A DNA stretch of 64,000 nucleotides from Zonotrichia leucophrys gambelii. Its lineage: Eukaryota > Chordata > Aves > Passeriformes > Passerellidae. The translations under genes and the position numbers were made by a program. The notes beneath the pieces were generated by a model. The model was not told the origin of the DNA, made no database searches, and saw nothing but the letters and a program-made list of their open reading frames with translations. Location of the stretch: the NCBI RefSeq assembly GCF_028769735.1, contig NC_088171.1, positions 139,521,917 through 139,585,916 of the forward strand, read 5' to 3'. Below are positions 21,953-32,210 of the stretch, one piece after another (position 1 is the stretch's first letter; the number at the start of each line of letters is the position of its first letter).

Positions 21953-24900
21953 CAGAAGGACAAAATCCACCCATTTTCATATATAGATGAAAACTTTTTT
22001 TTTTCCTCTGGTCCACAAGTTATTCTATAATTGTCTGCCTCAGAACTCCTAGCATTATCTTTTGGGAGTATATGGACCACTGTTTAGCTTTTTATGCTTT
22101 ATAAAGAGAAATATTTATACATGAAATTGTGTCATCTTTATTATTATTATTATTATTATTATTATGATTACTACTACTACTACTACTACTATAATGAAGT
22201 CCCATAGATGGTGTTTCAAACCAGATAGATAGATATATAGATGAGCCATTTTAACTGGACTGAATATTTTCTTTGGGAGAACCTAGACTCTGAGCTCAGT
22301 TCTTTGCAGGCTGCTAATGACAAACATGTATGGTTATTATGTTACTTATGCTACTCCGACTGTGCTACACCAAGACATTACAATCAAAAACCTGAGGTCC
22401 AAGGCACATTTTCTGTGCCATGAACTTGCTTTCCTGCTGCCTTTTATTGTTTCCAGACATATTTCCTCTCCTTTTAGATTGGAACACACCTGTTTTTTGT
22501 TGTTCTTAAGGCTAAACCAGGGAAAAGATCAGTATTCAAATTCTCTCAGGGAGGTACTTTCCCTAGTCATTCATTGATGCTTGAGATCCCTTGAAAGACT
22601 TGGTATCTCCAGATTTTACTATCATATCCACAGACACCCTAACTGCCTATTAAATACAATAGGGTAAGACATATATTGGAGATTATGTATATCAAACTGC
22701 TGTGTGGACATAAGTCAGTTCAGACACAGAAAAACAACAGTCAGGCACATTATAAAGTCTAATATAGAAAGTTTTTTTCACTGTGAAGGGCAAGTGGTTT
22801 TTCTCATCTTCCTTCTGTATAGAAACCCAAATAGTTTAATTATGCAATTCAATTAGAATATGTTCTAAAATGCGTGTAAAAGAGATCTTTCCCTTCCCAT
22901 AAAACATGACACACAAATCTTTTCCAGAAATCAACATTCCTTTATAGACCGTTTTCCTTTCCTTTGTGTGCTTCTGCCAAAAGGATGAGGGCTGAGGGAG
23001 GTCCTTTCACTAGTCAGTTTTTTGAATGACAGTCATCACACTTAAACACAAATTTTACTGTACTGTAATTTCTTTTTTCATTTACATGCTTATGTCCAAA
23101 TAAAGTAAGTGAGTTCTACTTATAAGTTCACATTTCCAAAAATACCTTAAACAGAGAAGAAATATAAACATTCAAGAAAACTCTGTTGCACAGGTTATAG
23201 CATGGTTATAGTACTCCAGATATCAGAGACAGAAATAAGATCCCTGTGTTTATCCACTATCAATAAAAAAATTGATCTCTACATTATCTTCTCATCTGTG
23301 ACACGTATGGTGCTGGAAGGAATGTCCCATGAGTACAGAGCCTCAGGCTCTGCCTCTGTCCGCTAGCTTTCCCTGGGCACATTGAGTGCAATGTTTTTCC
23401 TTTCATTGCTCTCTTTTATCTACTCTTCTGAACATCTTTGTTCCTCTGTTTGGTTTTCATCTGCCCTGAACTGCTGCTGTGGTACTGAATGCTGATGAAA
23501 CAATAAATTATTCCTACTCAGAAGGTTATTTTTCAGCTGTATTTTTTAGCATAACAGGACTATCCTGCCGTGCAGGGAATCTCTGCATCCATGACAAGAG
23601 CAACTAACTCAGCTGTTTGCAAGTACCCTGGATGTGTGAGGGATTGCAGGCACGGATCAATACTGTAACACAGACAGAAGACAGACTGATAATGTGACAC
23701 CCTTTCAACTTGTCACTGATTCTGACTTTCTTCCTGCAATCCGAATGCCCTGCAGTGCAACTGCTGCTCAGTCGCAGCTCTGTCATTGTCACCGTGCGGG
23801 GACATTCCCAATCCCATCCCTTCTCTGTTGGCTTCCCAAACCAGTCAGTTGACATTTCCAATTCCTTCCTTGACCTGAGTGTGTCAGCTGCCACTTTCAA
23901 CAAAAATGTATGGTCAGCTACATTAGCTCAGGGCTTTTTTTCTGGTTTTGTTTTTCAGAACTGGAAGGAAAAAATTTAAAAACCTTAGGACTGAAGTTGC
24001 CCTTTGAGGTAACTGAATCCACTTCCCTTCACTTAATGAGACTTGTAGACCACAGCAGAGGTGGTCGTGTGAATGCTTACATTTGTACCATGAAGGCACA
24101 GTAAACAAAACAACTTTTAACAGTCAGAAAAATAATAAAACACTTAATCAGAGAAAACAAAATTGTATTTTGTCAAATGAGGAAAAAATCTCAGGAAATA
24201 AAGTCTTCTGGGGAAAGAATACAGTTTTTAAACTCATCTCTATTTTTCACCTTAAATAAGAGAATATGAAGGCAGAAGGGCTGAATTTGAACAAAAACAA
24301 ATAGACATGATGTATACCTCCATTAACAGGGACAAAAGTCAAGTTTCTTTCACAAGCTTCTTAGCAATTCAGTTTTAAAGGAGACAAAATAATTCAAAAA
24401 AGATTTTTTTAAATTTTTGTTTGGCATCTCTGTTAGACAGTGGCAATAGGCAGAATGTCTGGATTCTGTATTGCTGTGTAGTATTCCATCCCCTCTAAAT
24501 TATGTTTGAAATCTTTCAAAACAAAAGCTACTTTTTATTTTTCTTAGTTCCATAATAATTTCCTCAGTGACTGATGTAGATAATAAGCTGTGTTTTTTCC
24601 CACAGACAGTGTAGACCTCTTGTTTCCCCTTTCCATTTCACAATATTTCATAATGATCCATCTTCTAGAACAAATACAAGATGCATTCAGCAATTTTTCC
24701 CATCACTGCAACACTTGACAGAATATAGATTGAAAAAAAATCAGTTCAGAGAAGGTGAAAGTGATGCAGATCAATTGTTGGAAGCAGCTTGACGTAGTGG
24801 GAAAACTGAAGCTTTTTCAAATAGTGTAGTGAGCCATCACAATGCTGCTGATATTCTATGCAGGTACTGATTTTCACTGCAGAACTTAAAGTTTACTTTT

Positions 24901-26369
24901 TCTGTAAGAGATAAAAACTACTGGGACTACCAGACCTGCTAGTGCTGTTGCAACATCAGAGAAGCACATGAAATATATATGTAAAATATATGGCTAGTAG
25001 CTGAAGATAGGGTTCTTTTTCCATTTATTACCATAGTATAGAACTTCTGCTTTTACACCAGATAACTTTATGGAAAAATCCACAGGATTTAACAAGGAAA
25101 TAGCATCAATTTACAGAAATACTATTTTCCTTACAAAGAGGATTTTATTTGTTCAAAAATACTGTACATATAATTCTTATTATAAAAATTTCTAAAGAGC
25201 TAAAATTTCCCATAAATATAATTTGCACCTAAAGGCATGTGTAGAGTGATTGCAGCAGGGATGATTTTTTTTTTTCCCAGGACGTGCATTACAGCTGTCT
25301 CTTTGGCTTGCATCTGTTCACCTTTAGCTGTGATGCTATTGTCTGGGTATTCAAGGTGCTTGCTCCTTTGGGAGTAGTGTCTTGTCATGTGAGACATCCT
25401 GGAAATCAGCATCTGCATCAAACAAAGACCAAGGACTGAAGAGTGGTTGCTGTTGATAAAGAAAAGGCAGCTCTGCCATTCTTCTGTTAGGCATTTTTTA
25501 AATTATCTACCCAGCATCCCCTTACTCTGATTATTTCAATGGACTACTTCTTAGGGGGGTTTTAGGCAGAGTTCACAGATCTTTTATTTCAGGCAAGAAC
25601 AGCCTAGATTTGAGAGCACCTCTGCCCTGGGCCCATCTCTAAAATGTACCAGAAAAATGGACTAACTGAAAGGGATCTAAAGGGGTGGATGGTTGTTTCA
25701 GTTTACTCTAAGACCACAGCAGGTGCCCACACTACAGCCCACAGGAGGCTGCTCAGCTGGGTAAGCACAGCCTGAAATTCCCTCCCACCTGCCATATCCA
25801 AGCCCCAACTGCTGGCAGTACTTGAGGATTCACCAAGGAAGCACTAGAAAATAAAGAATCAGTGGTGTTACTACTGTTGATGATGAAAGGATTCTTTTAT
25901 TCAAAAGACTGGACCCAACAGCATCACATTTTCTGTGAGTTTCTCTAGAAACTCTTTAAGAATAATAAAGCAGAAAAATGTTTTGCAATTCCATGACTTT
26001 AAAGCTGAGTAACATTTTAAGATGTTGTTTCAAATCCGAGTGTTGACATTTGGATTTTAAGTTCTCTATAGGCTTTTTGGGATTTATCTGTTTAATATAT
26101 TTTTTAACTGCAGTAGATTGACCTTGGCTTATTGCTCAGCTACTCTAACCCACTTCTTAGTTGGAGTTCCCTGGAAAGTGGGTGGAAAACTCATGCTTAT
26201 CATTGTCAAAACAGGTTTGACATGGGGAAAATTTTGTTTATTACCAGTTAAAAAGAGAGTTAGATGCTGAGAAATGAAGGCACAACAATACAGTCTCCCT
26301 CCCCCACAGGCAATACAGAGGGAGTGGGGGCTATAGCCAGTCTGGAATAGTTCCTTTCAGCTACTTTGT
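21953..26369. other. Unassigned DNA with one microsatellite
   Basis: No gene was recognised. The microsatellite at 22138-22192 and a short GATA run (about 22222-22242) are the clearest features. A GC-richer patch at 23560-23905 carries overlapping open frames on both strands (about 99 codons minus, 89 plus) with no recognisable domain. Another GC-richer patch is at 25690-25860. Both could be old transposons or a non-coding transcript; nothing in the sequence decides this. Confidence 0.5.
22138..22192. repeat. Compound microsatellite (TTA)n-(CTA)n
   Basis: About nine TTA units are followed by a short GATTA interruption and then about eight CTA units. Such adjoining, related trinucleotide arrays usually arise when a point change inside one array is spread by slippage. 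It is a plausible polymorphic locus. There is no coding context. Confidence 0.95.
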
Positions 26370-26830
26370 CCTCAGACTTTTTCCTCTGCTGCATCATGGA
26401 CCCTCTTCATGGGCTGCAGTCCTTTTCTACTCCCATGAGGGAACTGCCAGGCTGCAGCTTCCTTTAGGACTTATGTACCTGCTCCAGGGTGGGATTCTCC
26501 ATGGTCTGTAGTGTGGATATCTGCTCCACTGTGATCTCTGCTTGGGCACCTGGAACATCTCCTCCTGCTTCTCTAACCTCAGTGTTAGCAGGATTGTTTG
26601 TTCCACTCTGTCCTCTTCCCTGCTGTGCAGTGTCTTTTATTATGTCTTACATAAATTCTCGCAGACACCACAGACTGCTCTGCCAAGCTCAGCTGTGTCC
26701 TGCAGTGAGTCCATTTTGGAGCCATCTGGAAATGACTGTCCAGCACAGAGAAGTCCCTGGCTTCTGCTCACAAAGGCCATCCCTGCAGCTGCCACCATTA
26801 CCAAAATCTTGTCCCTTACATTAAACACCA
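26370..26830 (-). mobile_element. LTR family A, 5' part (minus)
   Basis: Read on the minus strand, the segment starts TGGTGTTTAATGTAAGGG and continues through ACAAGATTTTGG, GCAGGGATGGCC, TCTGTGCTGG and GGCTCCAAAATGGACTC. These line up with the start of the copy at 61793-62457 (TTACATGGAAGGG, CAGGGATGGTCTCTGTGAGG, GCTCCAAAATGGATGC). Beyond that it has TGGAGCAG...CCATGGAGAATCCCACCCTGGAGCAGG-type repeats that recall the middle of the copy at 45390-45815. The 3' part with the polyadenylation signal is absent or too diverged. A small minus-strand open frame (63 codons, 26640-26831) and two plus-strand frames (111 and 141 codons) lie inside the element and have no independent support. Confidence 0.7.
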
Positions 26831-27819
26831 AAAAGTTGTTGGATAAATTATATTTATTGCAAATATATAGTCACACATACACTGTTCCCAAACATACTGT
26901 GACTTCTACACTTCTCAAGTTGGTTACAATTGATGGTTGGTTACAATTAATGCAGAAGAAAACATAAGAGCAGAGACAACTGCAGGGATTGATCAGCAAA
27001 TTGTGATACTTCCGGTAGGCATTATTTTTTTAGGAAATGATTTTGTATTTTTCCTGTATTTTTAGATTAATATAAAAAGAAGCCTGTTAAAATCTACTGT
27101 TCATGAAGAATAGAGTGGCCTGGCACAGACACCTTTTAAAAGTCAATAAATTTAATCAGTTAAAAGTCAGAGTTGGGGCAGACCTAACATCAAGATGTTT
27201 TTTCCTTTATTGTTGTTTTTCTGTTTTGTTTTGTTAGTATTACATCTACGTATGGAGCTGGAACAAACTCCAATAAAAGTATAAGGAGGTAAATTGTGTT
27301 CTCATTGAAAATATAAAGCAATGATTACAGCACTTTACTGACACAGTATGAAGCAAACACACTTAGCAGGGCTACCAGCCAGTGTGCCAGTGGGGAGCTA
27401 AAGATGATAGGAAATTATTGAGGACCTGATAAGAACTGACAGAATCCTAGGATATATGTTTTACTTATCCTATTAGAAAAATAGAACAATAGAAATTCTA
27501 TTCCATATTTACATTAGAAGATAGGAATGCACAGAAAAAGCTATAAATAATGCTTGACTGAGAATCCCTATGAGCATGCCAGTGGGTGAGAAAAAAGTGC
27601 TCTCTCCATGGTCTGGGAAATAGGTGAAAGACAATGACTCAAAGGTTGCCAGCACAAATGGATCTGAAAACTCTCCTGCAGTAGCCCCAGGCTATATCTT
27701 TCACCCTGCTCCTTTTGATTTTCAGGTGAATTCACATGCCTATGAGTGCAAGCACCAGCAGAAGGATGGACAGAGCTGCATTTGGGAGGAAAAGATGAAG
27801 AACAGGATGGGAGGAGTGA
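26831..27819. other. Unassigned DNA, no gene recognised
   Basis: AT-rich up to about 27600, then GC-richer towards the CR1 element. The 80-codon open frame at 27624-27866 runs into CR1 sequence and has no recognisable domain. Confidence 0.55.
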
Positions 27820-28210
27820 CTGAGGGAACCGCTGGTGCTCATTCTGGAGAAGAGGAGGCTGAATGAAGACTGTATCACTCCCTACAACTACCTGAATGGA
27901 GGTCCTGGAGATGGGGAGACTGGTCTCTACTTCCTAATAACAAGCAATAGGACCAGAGGAAACATCCTCAAGTTGTACGAGAAGAGCTTTAGGATGGATA
28001 TGAGGAAAACATTCTTCACCAAAAGGCTTCCAGAGCATTGGAACAGGCTGCCCAGGGAAGTAGATAAGTCACCATGGCTAGAGGTATTCGAAAGACATGC
28101 AGAGGTAGCACTTACGGACATCAATTGGTGTTGAACTTGTTTAATGGTTAACAGTTGGACTAAATGATCTTGGAGATCTTCTCTAGCCTAAATGATTCTA
28201 TAATTCTATG
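27820..28210 (+). mobile_element. CR1 LINE, 3' 390 bp including ORF2 tail
   Basis: This is the best-preserved CR1 in the window. It opens with TGAGGGAACC and CTGGAGAAGAGGAGGCTGAATG. It then runs through the ORF2 C-terminus and the 3' untranslated region (GTTGGACTAAATGATCTTGG, AGATCTTCTCTAGCCTAAATG), and ends with ATTCTATAATTCTATG at 28210. Such 5'-truncated copies are the normal product of CR1 insertion. The 5' edge is where similarity starts and may hide a target duplication I could not define. Confidence 0.93.
27835..28134 (+). pseudogene. CR1 ORF2 C-terminal remnant
   Basis: The open frame of 99 codons corresponds to the extreme C-terminus of the CR1 ORF2 polyprotein (endonuclease plus reverse transcriptase), downstream of the catalytic region. 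Diagnostic blocks are LEKRRL near residue 4, SNRTRGN near residue 37, RKTFFTKR near residue 57 and EHWNRLPREV near residue 67. All are hallmarks of this tail in vertebrate CR1/L2-clade elements. The usual ORF2 is roughly ten times longer; endonuclease and reverse transcriptase are missing here. The methionine at 27835 is incidental, not a real start. The frame stays open only because the copy is relatively young or lucky, and no function is expected. Confidence 0.9.
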
Positions 28211-31199
28211 TCTGGAATTAATTTTTTTGCTGTGGATTATTAAAATGTTTCTCCACCTCTGTTGTTGCACACACAAACTTTGTCCCAGGGCCCTCTTCTG
28301 CTTTAAAGGAGCACAGAAATGTAAGAGCCATCTACAAACAGGAGAAGGAGTTTTTCAAGAATGGACAGGATATTACTGTCACAGAGCTTCTGGTAATCGT
28401 ATATTTTACTATTTGGTTATACCACTAAGTGCCCCCACACACCCCTGCACCTCCAAAGAAAAGTACCTAGCACTATATTTGTTCTCTTAAAAAGCCTGAC
28501 ATTCAGGAATTCTGGAAATGTCCCTTCTCACATTGCCTTTACTCAGAAGGAAAAAAATACCATAATTCAGAAAAAAGTGAGCTTGTAAGGTGAATTAATA
28601 TGCAAAACATTGTTGTGAGAATCTGCAAAATTTGAAAATTTCTATCCAAATTGTCAATGAAGTGATGGTTTGGCATTTAGTGATATTAGTAAAGTGACAT
28701 GAAGAGCTGTATAACAATTCAATTTTATTAGCAAGCTCTATAATTTTATTAGCTATCAGAATTACAAATATTTTATAATATAAGGCATCAGATGACAAAA
28801 AAATTAATATTTAAGAGGTTAGGTTACTTGCCCATGCCACATTCATACACACATTTTAAGGCAGGCTCCTTCATCTCTAAAAAATTTGCTTTTCTTTCAA
28901 CTTTTCAGGAGTCCAAGCACCATCAGTTTATTGTCAAAAAAACCTGACCATGTTAAATTTTTGCTGCTGACAGCCCGAGTCAGGAAAGCAACATAGATGG
29001 TTTACTCTACCTTGCCAAGAATCATTATTCAGCAAGATCTCTTCCTTTAATTGCTGACAAGACCAGAAGAGCTTAAACAGGTATTAGAATACTAGTACAG
29101 TCTATACCATTGCTATTAATAGTAGCATTGATATTTTCCAAAGAAAAAAATTCTGAATAAGGGCCAATTTACATATATATTTATTCATATATCTAAATAT
29201 TAGCTGGAACAGAAACCTGGGATTTTTTAATATATCAGGTCCTATTCATTTCAGTAATGTGGTGTCAGTATACTGCCAACATTTACAACAGAAATGTCAC
29301 AGATGGTGTGTTTAAAATAGAGCTGGCAAATTCACTTGCTTCGCCTGAGATGCATTGAAGTGGTGTTATACTTTATGGAAAAGCTGAAAATCCTATTCTA
29401 GATTAGGCTGAAAGAAATTGGATTAACTCCTCAAAAGCAATAATATATTTTTTAGTCATGTGAGGACCTCACTCAGAAAGGTACTTAACTTGGGAAAATT
29501 AAGGGAGAGTTAATAATGTACTTTCTGTGGCAATATGAGTACTTTTTGTATTTTAAGTTGAAAAAAAACAAACTTACATAAATTCTAAATTTAATGTAAA
29601 GTTGTGGCTGAGGGGAGTTACAGGTAGGTGAATTTAAAATTGTGGGTTTATTTCACAAGTCAGAAGACTGGTTGTGTAGATGCAGCTGCTGCAATTTTGC
29701 AAGCTGTTCTTTTAATGGATCTCAATTAGCAAGGGAGAAGTTAGATCAGTCACAGCCACTGAAAATTGGATTTTTGGTTTTTTTTACTGCCATTGAACAC
29801 TATCAGCTGATGTACTGATGATGTAGAATAGTCTGAGACTAAGCAGTGGAAGAATAATGGACTCTAAAGCACTGGTTCAGGCTAATTTAAATCAATAATA
29901 GAATGATAAAGCTTTTACATTCTAACATCATTTTTCTTACCATAAGTGTGATAAATATGTTACTGATGTATGACGGTGGTTTGGTTTCATATTAACTGAC
30001 AAATGAGAGTCTAGTTTTACAGTTATAGATACAGATCAGGCATATGCTTGTCCTGGTATAGAGCTATACTATAGCTCTATACAGCACAATACTAACATAG
30101 CTAGCAGATACATCATTATTTCTAGTAATGTAAAAAATTTCTGAAGTTGACTTTATCTATAATAATACATTATTATTACTATAGAAGAGCTGGGGAAAAT
30201 CAACAAGGAATTTTGTATCATCTCCTGATTTAAATATGTAAGAATATTTTAATGTTAAGGACTTGCAAATTCAATTCTCCTTTCAATTTGATCCTTAATC
30301 AAATTGTTACCAAATTTTAAGAACTCTTTAAACGTGGAAAAGAGGTTTAAAAAGGAGACATTGTTTATTCTGTGCAGGGTGCAAAGTGGAAGTTTTCCAC
30401 AAATCAATCACACCAGAGAGTAAAAAGCAAAATAATTTCTACACTAAAATTTACATAAACCCACCTAATACTGAGTTACCACCTACCTAGTCATCTAGTT
30501 TGTGTAACCTTATTCAACACTTGTTATTGCACCTGTGTGCTCCTCTTTGGGTCTCTGGTGGTCATCTGGGGAGGTGACCCTTACCCAGTTTCAGGCAAAG
30601 TTCAGCTAGGACCTGCAAAACACAAGAATGTGTGACAAGCAGGATGTGATCTGCAGCTTTGGAGCCACATCTAAAACAATTGCCAAGCAGGACTAAGTAC
30701 AAAAGGCTTCCATAACCATTAAACAGAACCTACTTAACACACATGATAAGATCTCTGAATGTGCAAAAGTGGAGTTAAAGGAGGGAATGATACCATTCCA
30801 TTGACTCATATTTACAACAGAGATCAAAAGAAGGGACAGAGAAATCTGCTTATAGTCAGCAAAATCAGTTGCATTGATTAATTTGCTGTCTTCTGTTGCT
30901 GTTCACTCTGCTCCTCACTCCCCTACTGCAAGGCCACACCGAAACCCAAATCTGCAGCTGCTGAGCGATGAGCTACTCAAGCCTGACTGTTATAACCCAA
31001 CCCAAGGCAAGGTAAGTGAGGTTCTTGTGACCAGATCCCTTGGAGCAGGTTAGTGTAAAATGACACTGACTGACTGGTGTTCATATATATCTATGGCAGC
31101 TCTATTTTAGAACAATTTGGTTGCACAGGAAAGAAGGTGTGTAGCCATTTTGGGATTATCGGAATATAGAAATGAAAAAATATAAAAGTATAAAGAGAT
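28211..31199. other. AT-rich DNA, no gene recognised
   Basis: No gene or identified transposon. The palindrome at 30056-30082 is annotated separately. The last few hundred bases (31110-31199) may be untranslated flank of the retroviral-type remnant that follows, but I cannot show this. Confidence 0.55.
30056..30082. repeat. Perfect 13-bp palindrome with 1-nt centre
   Basis: GTATAGAGCTATA (30056-30068) and TATAGCTCTATAC (30070-30082) are exact reverse complements around a single C. The flanking pair (G30055, A30083) breaks the symmetry. A near-perfect palindrome of this size can extrude as a cruciform, or it may be a dyad binding site or a chance fold-back. It is not part of a recognised transposon. 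Confidence 0.9.
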
Positions 31200-31781
31200 G
31201 ACTTAAGAAAACATATAAGGAAAAAATAGAAAGAGAAATAAAGGTTAAGAATAGATAGCAGAGGGGAAAGACATCACCACCCATGGATTCAGCAATGAGA
31301 ATTGGTTGTTACAGTTTCTATATCCAATGTTCAAAATGCTGGTCTCGTTCCTGATCCACGAGGGTGGGGAAGCTCATACAATATAATGTTCAATGTGTTC
31401 ATGTGGGAGCAGCCAGGTGTCTCCCTTGGGGCAGAGGGGGTTTACAATATTTGATGTAGCCCGGGATCATGGACAGTCCTCTGGTGGATCGCCCCAGAAA
31501 TGAGTCTGGGGGTACTTCAGGGGTCTTTGATGGTTTATGACACCTTTTAAGACTTGACAGATGCTTCTCACACCAGCCAGCATGGTTGAGTGAGTTAGGT
31601 CACTCCTGAAGGGATGAATACCTTCAGGCCTATGTGTGAATATGAATGAAGGCCTGGACATCTTTGCCAGAGAGGTGTAAGGGGGAGGTTTTACATCTGA
31701 GCCAGTTGTATAAAGGACATTAGCATCATTAAAAACATTATCCCACCTCCAGAACTTGCTTATCAGCCTTACCTGGCTCAC
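31200..31781 (-). pseudogene. Probable endogenous retrovirus coding remnant
   Basis: A minus-strand open frame runs from 31781 to a TGA at 31467-31469. The same frame then continues with protein-like composition past a second TGA at 31374-31376, to roughly 31210. The two stops are in the same frame (93 bases apart), and both are TGA, which could each derive from a tryptophan codon by one change. After the first stop the reading still shows Cys, Trp, Pro-rich turns and an Asn-Glu-Thr glycosylation-type site, as in a secreted or envelope-type polypeptide. GC content is higher than in the neighbourhood. I infer a decayed retroviral gene, possibly envelope-derived, but recognised no invariant motif. 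The interval is not a functional gene. Repeat-derived sequence may continue to about 32210. Confidence 0.45.
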
Positions 31782-32210
31782 AACTCGGCCTTTTGCTAAT
31801 TAAATGTTTGATGAAGCCACCCTCAATGGTGGAGGTCTTCATCTGGCCTGTTCTGGAGCAGATCAGATGTTTTGCCACCACACACTCAAAAACTGCCCTC
31901 CTTCCCTTGATTTGGATGGGTGTTTATGTGTGTGTGTGTGCGCAAACCTTTTCTCAGCAAAGCACCTGCTGCTTCTGCAAGTGGCTGATTGCTTGAGTCA
32001 TTAACCCTTGCCATTCCAGTCCTTCATTGGCCCATGGTTTGTCCCCTGCATGCCTCCCCCAGGTCAGACACTCCCATGCCTAGGCAGAAGCTGGATCCCA
32101 CCCTGGAGACACTCTGCTTGCTTGGCTGTAAGGGCAGTGTGATAGCTTGGCATCATGGCTCTCAGCAGCTGCTGACATAACCAGCTGTGACACCACAGTT
32201 CTGGCCAGTA
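31782..32210. other. GC-richer flank of the retroviral-type remnant
   Basis: Moderately GC-rich sequence containing a short (TG)n run at about 31927-31940 and several overlapping small plus-strand frames (60-78 codons) without domains. It could be more of the same endogenous element on the minus strand, for example leader or LTR. No LTR signals (TATA, AATAAA, paired TG/CA ends) were convincing. Confidence 0.35.

Noticed and set aside
22138..22192. Possible CRISPR-like or satellite array
   Set aside because: It is a plain trinucleotide microsatellite without spacers or longer repeat units. The window is eukaryotic, so CRISPR is not expected.
26489..26967. Overlapping plus-strand frames of 111 and 141 codons
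   Set aside because: They are antisense to a minus-strand LTR family A copy, and the longer one runs out of the element into AT-rich DNA.
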